In this document: piece after piece, positions 27,995 to 36,203 of the stretch
Layout of the letters: each line of letters begins with the position of its first letter
How positions within the stretch are numbered: position 1 is the stretch's first letter
Assembly: GCA_913061325.1 (NCBI GenBank)
Contig: CAJXUU010000013.1
Span: forward strand, 1-37,074
Length of the DNA stretch: 37,074 bases
Source: an uncultured Saprospirales bacterium
GTDB lineage: Bacteria > Bacteroidota > Bacteroidia > Chitinophagales > Saprospiraceae
Direction of reading: 5' to 3'
Notes under the pieces: model-generated
What the model was told of the DNA's origin: nothing
Databases searched by the model: none
Seen by the model: only the letters and a program-made list of their open reading frames with translations
Translations under genes and position numbers: made by a program

Positions 27995-28804
27995 ATGGAC
28001 AAAGCATACCAAGGATTCATGAAATCTCGACTCATATGGAGCGGAACAGCCTTTGGTATGACACAATTTGAATTGCCAATATTGTCTATCGACGTATCAG
28101 ACTTACCACCAGTGCCTACCGATCGAAGACTAGGGCATCAAGCTGAATTCGTTTTCTTGCAGTTATTAAATTCTTGCTCTGAGTTTGATGTACTAGCTCA
28201 CTCAATACAATTGATATATGATAAGCGGACACTCGGTGAGTTAGACTATATTATTCAAAATGTATATACAAAAGAGGTCCTACACATCGAATTAACTTAC
28301 AAATTCTATATCCTTGATAGCGCTATCCCTGATCCGATTGATCAACTAGTAGGTCCGAATAGAAAAGATACTTTTGTCAAAAAACTGAACAAGACAAGAG
28401 ATAAGCAGATGCCATTGTTATATTCTGAGCCAAGTATAGCAGCTCTGGAAAAATTGGGTTTGGACGTAGCTAACATCAAACAGCTAGTAGCTTTCTATGC
28501 CCATATCTTCGTTCCATTTAATGATAGGACCTTCAATATTGAAAATCTTAATGAGGATTGTATTGCAGGATACTGGGTTAGCCGAGATCAATTTTTATCA
28601 GACGCATTTAAAAGTTATGTCTATTACCAGCCAAACAAATCTGAATGGTTGCATATTCCTCATCATGAAAGGCCTTGGAAGAGTTATCATGAGATAATGG
28701 ATGAGGTATCTTCTACGCTTGATGAGAAGAGGTCTGTATTGCTATGGCAGCAAGATGAGAATGAATTATACGCGGATATTAACAGATTCTTTCTTTGTAG
28801 TTGA
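27995..28804 (+). CDS. DUF1853 family protein
   Basis: This 269-residue soluble protein resembles the DUF1853 family. Family-like segments are LGHQAEFVFLQLLNS near residue 46, IQLIYDKRTLGELDYIIQN near 71-89, HIELTYKFYI near 97-106, and WVSRDQFLSD and SEWLHIPHHERPW in the C-terminal half. Asp84 with the later Glu99-x3-Lys103 recalls the acidic and Lys residues of PD-(D/E)xK nuclease folds, but I cannot confirm the fold or any activity. No signal peptide or membrane span is present. It stands alone after the rpoC terminator on the plus strand. The start codon at 27995 has no competing ATG upstream. Confidence 0.75.
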   Translation: MDKAYQGFMKSRLIWSGTAFGMTQFELPILSIDVSDLPPVPTDRRLGHQAEFVFLQLLNSCSEFDVLAHSIQLIYDKRTLGELDYIIQNVYTKEVLHIELTYKFYILDSAIPDPIDQLVGPNRKDTFVKKLNKTRDKQMPLLYSEPSIAALEKLGLDVANIKQLVAFYAHIFVPFNDRTFNIENLNEDCIAGYWVSRDQFLSDAFKSYVYYQPNKSEWLHIPHHERPWKSYHEIMDEVSSTLDEKRSVLLWQQDENELYADINRFFLCS

Positions 28805-28937
28805 GATTGAGTAATTGGCCACTATAGAAATGCATATTTAAAATCATTCATCGAATATCCGAGCATAACCATCGAATTACGTTAGCCTAATTGGTCTTAT
28901 CCCTTTATCTTCTTTAAACACAAAACAGAACATAGCA

Positions 28938-29162
28938 ATGGGAAGCAAAAAAGATATAATGTTATTGACTAAAAGCAAACTATCAGGAGATTCACCTCGT
29001 AAGAGTATGAAATTCAAATCTCTTTTCAATGGTGAGCAAAATGGAGTTAGTGTTAGTCGAGATCCTAACGATACCAACTATTGGTTGAATTACAAGTATG
29101 CAGTTGGGTTTAGCATGGTCGTTGGAGGACTAACTTATTTAATGTTTCAGTTCTTGTTCTGA
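28938..29162 (+). CDS. Small tail-anchored hypothetical protein
   Basis: A 74-residue frame opens with ATG 28938. Its first ~50 residues are basic and Ser-rich (KSKLSGDSPRKSMKFKSLFN, SVSRDPNDTNYWLNYKY), and one membrane segment at the C-terminus (VGFSMVVGGLTYLMFQFLF) ends the protein. This is the layout of a small inner-membrane protein with a cytoplasmic N-terminus. I know no homologue. It is kept because its composition looks coding and the competing antisense frame has no sensible start or domain. It could still be chance. Confidence 0.5.
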   Translation: MGSKKDIMLLTKSKLSGDSPRKSMKFKSLFNGEQNGVSVSRDPNDTNYWLNYKYAVGFSMVVGGLTYLMFQFLF

Positions 29163-29181
29163 TTCTTTATCAAAATATTGG

Positions 29182-29888
29182 CTAATATTTGGCTGTGGTA
29201 TCCTGCTCAACCTTTAAAGAGTTTTTTAGGACTTCGCTATTTTTCTTCTTTGGCTTAACTGTACCAAATAACTTTAGCGCAGTATGTTTTGGGTAAGTAT
29301 TAGATTCAATGATTATCTCTGGTTTTGGTCTCCGTCTTTATTGACACTATTGTATGTGATACCTATTTCACCTGATTCACCTGGCGCTATATCCAAAAAA
29401 GGGGCAGTTGGTCTAGCACAGCCACATGAAGCTTCAGCACCTATTATTTGAAGAGGAGCTTTTCCTGTATTTGTAAAGATGAATTTCTTTTTGATGATAT
29501 CACCTTCAACGATCTCTCCAAAATTCCAAATCAATTCTTCAAACTCAATTTTGCAACTTTCTTTTTATATATGTTTTTCTTTTTAACTTTAGAAGAGGGG
29601 CTATCTTGAATCTTAACATCATTAGATGTATTCTCTATTTCTCGCGATTTATTATTGTTTAATGAATCGATATTTTGGACTATCCCTTCTTTTGGTTGAG
29701 AATTGACTTTTGGAGATTCTTTATCTAAGTCTTCTTCCCCGGATTTAGACTCTTTTTTGGAAGCTGCAGATATTTTAGTCTCGTCAACCGAAGCAACATC
29801 TTTTTCTGTATTTAATCTGCATTTTATCATAAAACACAAACTGATAAGTGTCAAGATTAAAATATATATATTTTAAGTTGGTAGACAT
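29182..29888 (-). pseudogene. Frameshifted DUF1573-family gene
   Basis: Three minus-strand frames join into one DUF1573 protein. The first (29854-29531) encodes a hydrophobic signal-like start, a charged linker and VAK. Adding one base in the A4 run at 29549-29552 continues it as IEFEELIWNFGEIVEGDIIK and FTNTGKAPLQIIGAEASCGC. That second frame stops at 29313; adding one base between about 29316 and 29333 continues it as EIIIESNTYPKHTALKLFGT to a TAG at 29182-29184. A third break may lie in the TA repeat near 29863-29870: one more TA would join an ATG at 29888 (MSTNLKYIY) to the signal peptide ILILTLISLCFMIKC. DUF1573 domains are ASH/immunoglobulin-like and mostly exported; function unknown. 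Neighbouring genes show no frameshifts, which favours real decay over sequencing error. Confidence 0.75.
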
Positions 29889-29918
29889 GGATTTAAAGGT
29901 AGTAAATAGATTTATAAT

Positions 29919-31133
29919 TTATCTTAAGACAGAAAAGTTATCTACTTTTACAAATCCTTGGTTGGTACAGGTGTACTTCACTTTATATATGTACATTCCT
30001 GAATTTACAAGCTGCCCGTTAAATGTGCCATCCCAAGTATCTGTTTTATTTATCGCTGTCCACATTTTACCACCCCATCTATCATATATTTCGAAATACT
30101 CAAGTTGATCAATCAAGAATAGGCTGCTTATACCATAGACATCGTTGAGTTGATCATTGTTTGGTGTGAATGCATTTGGTAATAATAAATTGGAACAATC
30201 TAGTTTATCAGGATTAATGACGTTTATAGTTATTTGATCTGTAGTCATACAGTTACCTTCATTCTCTATGTTTAAGGCATAAGTTGTGGTAGCGGTTGGT
30301 GTAGCTGTAGGGTTTAAGATAGACGGATCATCAAGATCGGTATTAGGTATCCAACTGAAATTTGACGCACAAGTAGAGCCAACATTGATATCAACAGGAG
30401 ATCCAGCTATTATAGTTGTGTCATTTGATACTATTTTATCTGGATAGAGCGAACTAGCTACAATTTCAGTGGCAGAAAGAGCTCTTTGATAAAATATAAA
30501 TTCATCAATCCAACCATTAAATCTATCAAGATTAACTGCCAAACATGGACTGTTATTTATTGTAAGGCTAGCATTTTTACCAAAATTCACAATTCCATCT
30601 GAGAGGATAGTAATAGCAAGTTGATCGTCAAGATAAAGACTATAGAAAAGTTCCGATTTGGTTAATACGAGTCTATGCCAGCATACTGATTGGTCAAGAG
30701 GGACATTTTCAGTTTCTATATTACCAATATTCTGCGCCAGTTCAAAAATTATATTATTGTTAAGTGGATTGTAAGTGATCGCCATAAATGAATCTAACGA
30801 GCATTCTGATCGTACAGAAAGTATATCTGTCCTAGTTGTCACTTGATCAAAACGAAAGTAAAAACTGATTGTAAAATCTAGTTCCATCAAAGAATCGATC
30901 TCACTAGGAAATATTAAATTATCATTACTACCATCAAAATAAAGTCCATCTGCTGCAAGTCCACAAGCGCAACTTGGAGCAGAAGTAGGAATGGCAGCTG
31001 GAAGTATTCCGGCTTGATCTACAAACGTACAATCATCAAATGTATACTGTGACGTTTGACCAGTTAGAGTTAACGAAAAAAGGTTGAGCAGTAAAAAGCT
31101 AGCAGTAATTATATATTTTGAGTTGATGTACAT
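29919..31133 (-). CDS. Secreted LamG-like protein with gliding-motility-type (type B) T9SS C-terminal domain
   Basis: This 404-residue protein has a signal peptide (SFLLLNLFSLTLTGQTSQ), then a concanavalin/LamG-like domain over about residues 30-230 (GLYFDGSNDNLIFPSEID, DFTISFYFRFDQ, GWIDEFIFYQRALSATEI). A short Ig/PKD-like stretch follows (SWIPNTDLDDPSILNPTATP). The last ~90 residues are the type B T9SS signal seen in gliding-motility-associated proteins: LLPNAFTPNNDQLNDVYGI, YFEIYDRWGGKMW, WDGTFNGQLVNSGMYIYKVK. It is probably displayed outside the cell and may bind glycans. It lies 34 bases behind ybaB on the same strand, so a shared transcript is likely. A plus-strand frame at its end is a shadow. 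Confidence 0.88.
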   Translation of the reverse strand: MYINSKYIITASFLLLNLFSLTLTGQTSQYTFDDCTFVDQAGILPAAIPTSAPSCACGLAADGLYFDGSNDNLIFPSEIDSLMELDFTISFYFRFDQVTTRTDILSVRSECSLDSFMAITYNPLNNNIIFELAQNIGNIETENVPLDQSVCWHRLVLTKSELFYSLYLDDQLAITILSDGIVNFGKNASLTINNSPCLAVNLDRFNGWIDEFIFYQRALSATEIVASSLYPDKIVSNDTTIIAGSPVDINVGSTCASNFSWIPNTDLDDPSILNPTATPTATTTYALNIENEGNCMTTDQITINVINPDKLDCSNLLLPNAFTPNNDQLNDVYGISSLFLIDQLEYFEIYDRWGGKMWTAINKTDTWDGTFNGQLVNSGMYIYKVKYTCTNQGFVKVDNFSVLR

Positions 31134-31167
31134 ATTTAAATTGAGATATTTAGCGAATAACTGTTGA

Positions 31168-31473
31168 TTAAGCTCCGAACATACCTGACATACCAGGTGG
31201 AAGCATTTGACTAATCATGCTTTGTGATTCTTTAGCTTCTTCTTCGCCAATCTTTATTAGTAGATTATTCATGGTTACAACAAGTAGATCTTCTAATTCT
31301 TCTTTGTTCTCAGGAGATTGATGTTTTTCGTCAATTGAGATATTGACTATTTCCCTTGCTCCATTTCCAGTGATAGTTATTCCCTCTAGTGTTTCGGAAA
31401 GGGTCACAGCTTGAAGTTTTTTCTTCATTTCTAGCTGTTTCTCTTCCATATTTCCCATTAAGTCTCCTAACAT
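31168..31473 (-). CDS. YbaB/EbfC family nucleoid-associated protein
   Basis: This 101-residue protein matches the YbaB/EbfC family. It has an N-terminal helix (MGNMEEKQLEMKKKLQAVTL), the strands SETLEGITITGNGAREIVNI, and a C-terminal helix with LEDLLVVTMNNLLIKIGEEE followed by a Met/Gly/Pro-rich tail (QMLPPGMSGMFGA). Members are dimers that bind DNA with little sequence preference. The usual dnaX and recR neighbours are absent. It is first in a two-gene unit with the LamG-like gene. Confidence 0.9.
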   Translation of the reverse strand: MLGDLMGNMEEKQLEMKKKLQAVTLSETLEGITITGNGAREIVNISIDEKHQSPENKEELEDLLVVTMNNLLIKIGEEEAKESQSMISQMLPPGMSGMFGA

Positions 31474-31496
31474 AGTGCTGATTGTTTATTTGGCTG

Positions 31497-31504
31497 CAAA
31501 GATA
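31497..31504 (-). promoter_or_regulatory. -7 promoter box for ybaB
   Basis: Minus-strand TATCTTTG is a perfect TAnnTTTG box, 23 bases before the ybaB ATG. A -33 TTG at the usual distance is not obvious. Confidence 0.4.
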
Positions 31505-31531
31505 TCATTTTGATACAATAGTTTATGAACG

Positions 31532-31570
31532 AAAAAAGAGCAATAATCATTTCAGACTAGTGCTCTTTTT
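31532..31570 (-). terminator. Terminator after the type A T9SS gene
   Basis: AAAAAGAGCA (31533-31542) and TGCTCTTTTT (31561-31570) are perfect complements, giving a stem with T-runs on both strands. On the minus strand it lies 20 bases after the stop at 31591. It could also act on the plus strand, but no plus-strand gene ends here. Confidence 0.7.
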
Positions 31571-31590
31571 ATACAAGAAATCATCGAAGC

Positions 31591-32628
31591 TTATTGCTTG
31601 ATTATTTTCTTTATTTCTTTTCCAGATTGTGCGTTTACTTGTACAAAGTACATACCATTAGGTAAATCTGAAATATCAATTCTTGTTGTTATTTCTGAGA
31701 TGGTCATGTCTTTGATAGTTTGACCTACTTCATTGAATACGATCACAGAGGCTACTTGCTGCTCATCCATATCAATCGTGATATAATCATATGAAGTTGT
31801 CGGATAGATATTGATTCTAGATACAATATTATCAGCTCTTATGACGTCAGAATATTCATATTTACCATCAAAATCTACTTGCTTTAAGCGGTAGTAATTT
31901 GATCCAGATATTGGTGATAAGTCTTCATAGTTATAGTCTACATTTTTAAATGAGTCTCCTTGTCCTTTGACAGTTTCGATGGTTTTAAAATTTTTACCAT
32001 TTGAAGATCTTTCTATATCAAATCTATCGTTGTTTATTTCAGTTGCAGTAGTCCAAGCCAAAAGGTTTGTATTAGGTTTGGCTTCCACAGTAAAAGAAGT
32101 CCATTTGACGGGTAAAGGAACAAAGCCCGTCCAAGTAATATCATCTATAGCAACTCTTTCTTGACCTCCTGAATTACTTCCTCCAATATTGTTATTAACT
32201 CTAATTACAACATCTCCTCCAATATTTACAACAGCAAAAGTTGTTGTGATTGGATCTGTGCCTAATGGTGCAGTACCGATTGAAACTCCATTAATTAAAA
32301 CATCAATTGAGCTTGTTGTGCCAGTAAATTTTCTTTGTGTTGTTATTGTCAATGATCCAATTCCACCTAAAATAATTCCAGATTCTACATATGTATTTGA
32401 AACATCGTCATTCATTGTTATAGCATTTCCATTTATTGTTTGATCTGTACGAGAATTTGTGGCTGTCCACAAAGAACCATTCTGTCCATTCCAAATTCTT
32501 TGACCATAACTGCTACTTGCTGGCGAGCAACTAGATGTACAAATGTTATTCATGGTTTCATTGCCTTGGGAGTAAATGCTTAATCCAGTGATAACAAATA
32601 AAAGAGTTAAGGGGAAAATTTTTCTCAT
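31591..32628 (-). CDS. Secreted protein with T9SS type A sorting domain, N-terminal domain unrecognised
   Basis: From ATG 32628 the product has 345 residues and a proper signal peptide (RKIFPLTLLFVITGLSIYSQ). A longer frame to 32712 would place 28 odd residues before the signal and is rejected. The N-terminal half looks like a beta-sandwich (WNGQNGSLWTATNSRTDQTI, ESGIILGGIGSLTITTQRKF, VLINGVSIGTAPLG, ERVAIDDITWTGF). A fibronectin-like linker common in T9SS cargo follows (VKWTSFTVEAKPNTNLLAWT, YYRLKQVDFDGKYEYSDV). The last ~80 residues are the type A sorting signal (INIYPTTSYDYITIDM to KEIKKIIKQ). No catalytic motif is seen. Surface or secreted location is inferred from the tail. Confidence 0.82.
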   Translation of the reverse strand: MRKIFPLTLLFVITGLSIYSQGNETMNNICTSSCSPASSSYGQRIWNGQNGSLWTATNSRTDQTINGNAITMNDDVSNTYVESGIILGGIGSLTITTQRKFTGTTSSIDVLINGVSIGTAPLGTDPITTTFAVVNIGGDVVIRVNNNIGGSNSGGQERVAIDDITWTGFVPLPVKWTSFTVEAKPNTNLLAWTTATEINNDRFDIERSSNGKNFKTIETVKGQGDSFKNVDYNYEDLSPISGSNYYRLKQVDFDGKYEYSDVIRADNIVSRINIYPTTSYDYITIDMDEQQVASVIVFNEVGQTIKDMTISEITTRIDISDLPNGMYFVQVNAQSGKEIKKIIKQ

Positions 32629-32759
32629 GCCAAATAATTTTATAGAAGTAATAAATGATAATTTAAAATAGAGTTTCCTTAATAATGGAAACACTAATAG
32701 GTTATTAGGCATGCTAATATAATCAGAAATGTAAATTATATGACTATAATCCGTAATAT

Positions 32760-33683
32760 TTATGTTAATTGTTGTTCAAGTAGAGTTCCAATAAAGAAAA
32801 CATAGAAAATCAACAACATATAACCTTCCCATTTTGAGATCCGCTTAGAAAGACAAATTATACCAAATAGTATTGTTACTACTATCATAAATGGAATGCT
32901 GAATGACATGGTGTCTTCTGGGATAGTAAGATTACCCATTAAACCAGGGATAGCCATCACGGCGTAGGTGTTGAATATATTTGAACCGAGTACATTACCT
33001 ACTGCCATACCGTGATTTCCTTTCTTTGCAGCGGTAATACTTACTATTACTTCTGGTAGGGATGTACCTAAAGCAACTATCGTGATGGATATAATATGAA
33101 CTGGAATTTCCATTAGAGTAGCTGCACCTTCCATGGCATATATAGTATAAGTAGCACTAAAATATATAGCCACCGAACCAATTAAGAGTATCAACCAATC
33201 TTTAGGAGAGGTTTTTGTTTTTACTATTTTCTCGTCTTTATTTCCCCTGAAAGAATTAAGTAGAAAAACAGCTAGTGCACCTAAAAAAATAAGGCACTCC
33301 ATAGTACTAAGGGTGAAGTCTTGTAGTGCAAAGTAAAGAAGGAACGCAGATCCAAATAACATAGGGATGTCAGTATTCATTACATCATAGTCTATTTTTA
33401 TGCCTTTTCCATATACCGCGGCAGCACCAAGTACTAGTAGGATGTTGGTTATGTTAGATCCTACAGCATTACCTATCACTATCTCTGAAGATCCAGAAAA
33501 TACAGAAGCTATAGATGTAGCCAACTCAGGAAGAGATGTTCCGAATGCCACAATAGTAACACCTATTATAAATGAAGGAATACCCATTGCTAATCCTACC
33601 TTTTCAGCAGAATCCACAAATTTGTCTGATGCTATAAGCAAGACTGTAATACTTGCCAAGAAGATTAGGATGAATAATAACAA
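32760..33683 (-). CDS. Calcium/sodium antiporter, CaCA family (YrbG-like)
   Basis: This 307-residue protein has about ten membrane segments and both alpha repeats of the Ca2+/cation antiporter family: GTSLPELATSIASVFSGSSE with GNAVGSNITNILL in the first half, and GTSLPEVIVSITAAKKGNHG with GNVLGSNIFNTYA in the second. The acidic Glu in each GTSLPE motif binds the cation. The family exchanges Na+ (or K+) for Ca2+ across the inner membrane. The start appears to be TTG at 33683: an in-frame stop lies two codons upstream and no ATG occurs before the first helix. It is divergent from tatC. Confidence 0.92.
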   Translation of the reverse strand: MLLFILIFLASITVLLIASDKFVDSAEKVGLAMGIPSFIIGVTIVAFGTSLPELATSIASVFSGSSEIVIGNAVGSNITNILLVLGAAAVYGKGIKIDYDVMNTDIPMLFGSAFLLYFALQDFTLSTMECLIFLGALAVFLLNSFRGNKDEKIVKTKTSPKDWLILLIGSVAIYFSATYTIYAMEGAATLMEIPVHIISITIVALGTSLPEVIVSITAAKKGNHGMAVGNVLGSNIFNTYAVMAIPGLMGNLTIPEDTMSFSIPFMIVVTILFGIICLSKRISKWEGYMLLIFYVFFIGTLLEQQLT

Positions 33684-33799
33684 GTGTTATAGTTTTATAG
33701 ATTTAATAATTCTATTAATCTGCAAAAGTAGTATAATATATTCCAAGTCACAGAAGTTTCAATTTAGTTCTAAAAATAGGTCTATTAAAAAAGCGCAAG

Positions 33800-33807
33800 T
33801 ATATTTG
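33800..33807 (+). promoter_or_regulatory. -7 promoter box for tatC
   Basis: TATATTTG is a perfect TAnnTTTG box, 17 bases before the tatC ATG, in the 141-base gap between divergent genes. No -33 TTG is seen at the expected distance. Confidence 0.4.
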
Positions 33808-33824
33808 CGGATCAATAAAGTAAT

Positions 33825-34655
33825 ATGATTAAGAAACTTTCTGCTGGCGATCAACCCACCCCTGAAGGAAAAGGAGCTGAAATGAGCTTCTTTGATCATT
33901 TGGATGAATTGAGGAAAGTGATTTTTCGGTCTTTGGTAGCGATTATCATAATTGCGATCATGGTCTATTTATCGAGTAGATTTATTTTTGAAGAGATAAT
34001 CTTTGGACCCTTGTCCAATGAATTTATCACTTTTAGGTTGTTTTGTGAGCACCTTGGAATGTGTTTTGAATCTACTAATATTGCTTTAAAGACGAATCAG
34101 TTGACAGAAGCATTTTTTGTGGATCTAAAAGTGTCGTTTTATATAGGCATCATAGCATCTTTCCCATATATTTTTTATCAGCTCTGGGGATTTATCAAAC
34201 CTGGACTATATGACAAAGAGCAGAAAGTAACAAAAGGAGTTGTATTCGTATGTAGTATGTTATTCTTTACCGGGGTGGCATTCGGTTATTTTATATTGTC
34301 CCCTTTCGCCATAAAATTTTTAGGGAACTATGTTGTAGCTTCCATCATCGAAAATGAAGTAACTCTATCTAGTTATGTAGGGTCTATGACAATGTTTATA
34401 ATACCTAGTGGTGTCATGTTTCAATTGCCTTTGGTTGTCTATTTCTTAGCAAAATTGGGATTAATAACGCCTACTTTTATGAGGAACTATAGAAAACATG
34501 CGTTTGTGACTATATTGGTATTAGCGGCTATCTTAACTCCTCCGGATATTCTTACTCAATTTATGATTGGTATTCCTATTTATGGATTATATGAAATAAG
34601 CATTTTTATAGCGGCTAGAGAAACTAAAAAAAGAGAAAAATCACTTGATAATTAA
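33825..34655 (+). CDS. tatC: Sec-independent (twin-arginine) translocase subunit TatC
   Basis: This 276-residue membrane protein shows the TatC signature near the N-terminus (EMSFFDHLDELRKVIFRSLV), where the conserved Glu and Arg residues help bind the twin-arginine signal. Six membrane segments can be traced, including FYIGIIASFPYIFYQLWGFI, whose end with KPGLYDKEQKV is diagnostic, then GYFILSPFAIKFLGNYVV, YVGSMTMFIIPSGVMFQLPL and LAAILTPPDILTQFMIGIPI. TatC with TatA exports folded proteins. No tatA is in the window. The N-terminal 19 residues are a short hydrophilic extension. Confidence 0.96.
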   Translation: MIKKLSAGDQPTPEGKGAEMSFFDHLDELRKVIFRSLVAIIIIAIMVYLSSRFIFEEIIFGPLSNEFITFRLFCEHLGMCFESTNIALKTNQLTEAFFVDLKVSFYIGIIASFPYIFYQLWGFIKPGLYDKEQKVTKGVVFVCSMLFFTGVAFGYFILSPFAIKFLGNYVVASIIENEVTLSSYVGSMTMFIIPSGVMFQLPLVVYFLAKLGLITPTFMRNYRKHAFVTILVLAAILTPPDILTQFMIGIPIYGLYEISIFIAARETKKREKSLDN

Positions 34656-34704
34656 TCGGGTTCGATCTTTAATATTAAGAGAAACAAAGAAATTAACTAC
34701 CAGT

Positions 34705-35145
34705 ATGCAAAGATTATCGTCGAATTTGACCTTGTTTTTTAAGATATTCCTGCCCGTATTATGGGTTTCCTTTTTTGGATTTTTTGGATTAGTAATCTTC
34801 TTAATAGACCCAATGGATGAGCCATTTCTAACCTCATCTACATTCCGTATGATTTATGTAGTATGCTACATTTTGTTTTTGACATTGATCTACTTTACTA
34901 TGTTTCAACTCAAAAGGGTAGAAACTTCTGATGGATATATATATACAACGAATTATTTTAAAACAGTTAGATTTCCAATAGATAACATCAAGAAGATATC
35001 GACAATCAATTTGGGTATAACTAAGATAGCAAGAATGCACCTTCACAAGAAAGGTGTTTTCGGTAGTAAAATACCATTCATGGCCAAGAAGAGTAGTCTT
35101 GATAGTTTCAGAACAAGTCATCCAGAAGTTCAAATAGCTGATTAA
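34705..35145 (+). CDS. Hypothetical membrane protein with two N-terminal spans
   Basis: I do not recognise a family. From ATG 34705 the product has 146 residues. Two membrane segments (FFKIFLPVLWVSFFGFFGLV and MIYVVCYILFLTLIYFTMFQ) are followed by a soluble ~75-residue domain (ETSDGYIYTTNYFKTVRFPI with NIKKISTINL) that looks like a small bacterial PH-type beta domain. A TTG at 34645 would overlap the tatC stop and add 20 residues, which I consider less likely. It follows tatC closely and is probably cotranscribed. Its stop overlaps the stop of the convergent glycosyltransferase gene. Confidence 0.7.
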   Translation: MQRLSSNLTLFFKIFLPVLWVSFFGFFGLVIFLIDPMDEPFLTSSTFRMIYVVCYILFLTLIYFTMFQLKRVETSDGYIYTTNYFKTVRFPIDNIKKISTINLGITKIARMHLHKKGVFGSKIPFMAKKSSLDSFRTSHPEVQIAD

Positions 35146-36080
35146 AGCCCGAGTCGACTTTCGATTTTATATTTATTTCTACCATAGGCACTTCTGCTTA
35201 CAAGCTCCGCCACGAATCCAGCAATAAATAACTGTACACCTACGATGATGAGAAGCATGCCTAAGAAAAAGGCAGGTCTATTTGCTATTCCACTTACATC
35301 AAAAAATAACTTTGATATACTTAAATAGGCAAGCAAACCAGTTCCGAGTAATGAGATTAATATTCCCATTACACCAAAAAAGTGCATCGGTCTTTTTCCA
35401 AACTTGCCAACGAACATTATAGAAAAAAGATCAAGTGGACCATATATAAATCTTGATAATCCGAATTTTGTCACACCGTATTTTCTTGCTTGGTGTTGTA
35501 CAACCTTTTCTCCCACGTTATTAAATCCTGCCCATTTGGCAATTACAGGTATGTATCTATGCATTTCACCATAGACTTCGATATTCTTCACTACATCACT
35601 TCTGTAGGACTTTAGACCACAGTTCATGTCATGGAGTTTTACTCCGCTCATCCAACTTGTGACACCATTATATATCTTGGTAGGTATGGTTTTGGAAAGT
35701 GGATCGAATCTCTTTTTCTTCCAACCTGATACGATATCGAACCCATCATCCTTGATCATGTTATATAGTCCGGGAATCTCATCAGGGCTATCCTGAAGAT
35801 CAGCATCCATGGTAATTACAACATCTCCCTCAGTAGCTTCGAAACCAACATTAAGCGCCGCACTTTTTCCATAATTTCTACGGAACTTTATACCTTTTAT
35901 ATTGCTATTTTTATTCTGAAGATCAAGGATAGTATTCCAAGAATTATCAGTACTACCATCATCAATGAATAAGACCTCATAAGAATACTTGTGCTCTATC
36001 ATGACTTTTTCAATCCATTGACTTAATTCAGGCAATGATTCTTCTTCATTAAGGAGTGGTATGACAACTGATATATCCAA
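35142..36080 (-). CDS. Family 2 glycosyltransferase with two C-terminal membrane spans (DPM1/GtrB-like)
   Basis: This 312-residue protein begins with the GT-A fold: VVIPLLNEEESLPEL, then VLFIDDGSTDNSW, then the DxD motif in ITMDADLQDSPDEIPGLY. GVKLHDMNCGLKSYR and the following EMHRYIPVIAKWAG are typical of enzymes that transfer sugar from a nucleotide to a polyprenyl phosphate. Two membrane segments close the protein (GVMGILISLLGTGLLAYLSI, FLGMLLIIVGVQLFIAGFVA). It probably makes a lipid-linked sugar for envelope glycans; the sugar is unknown. It follows the DUF4199 gene, but a terminator lies between, so it likely has its own promoter. Confidence 0.9.
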   Translation of the reverse strand: MDISVVIPLLNEEESLPELSQWIEKVMIEHKYSYEVLFIDDGSTDNSWNTILDLQNKNSNIKGIKFRRNYGKSAALNVGFEATEGDVVITMDADLQDSPDEIPGLYNMIKDDGFDIVSGWKKKRFDPLSKTIPTKIYNGVTSWMSGVKLHDMNCGLKSYRSDVVKNIEVYGEMHRYIPVIAKWAGFNNVGEKVVQHQARKYGVTKFGLSRFIYGPLDLFSIMFVGKFGKRPMHFFGVMGILISLLGTGLLAYLSISKLFFDVSGIANRPAFFLGMLLIIVGVQLFIAGFVAELVSRSAYGRNKYKIESRLGL

Positions 36081-36094
36081 TGTATAATTTTTTA

Positions 36095-36102
36095 CAAATT
36101 TA
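36095..36102 (-). promoter_or_regulatory. -7 promoter box for the glycosyltransferase gene
   Basis: Minus-strand TAAATTTG matches TAnnTTTG and lies 14 bases before the ATG at 36080, implying a very short leader. No -33 element at the usual spacing. Confidence 0.35.
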
Positions 36103-36134
36103 ACCCTACAAATTTGGAATAGGTAATGATTAGA

Positions 36135-36167
36135 ATAAAAAAAGCCAACGACGAAGTCATTGGCTTT
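36135..36167 (-). terminator. Terminator after the DUF4199 gene
   Basis: On the minus strand, AAAGCCAATGAC (36167-36156) and GTCGTTGGCTTT (36152-36141) form a 12-bp stem with one T-G pair and a TTC loop, followed by a run of T. It lies 36 bases after the DUF4199 stop. Confidence 0.9.
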
Positions 36168-36203
36168 ATATATTTTAAATATTTGCTTTAAAATATCAGA
36201 CGA

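Noticed and set aside
29848-30108. 86-residue plus-strand frame
   Set aside because: It is antisense to the conserved type B T9SS domain of the gene ending at 29919 and starts inside the AT-rich tract.
32673-32692. Palindrome GTTTCC-N8-GGAAAC ahead of the type A T9SS gene
   Set aside because: Six-base arms in AT-rich sequence are too weak to claim an operator without comparative data.
33400-33828. 142-residue plus-strand frame
   Set aside because: It is antisense to the well-supported antiporter gene and its end overlaps the tatC start; no domain is visible.
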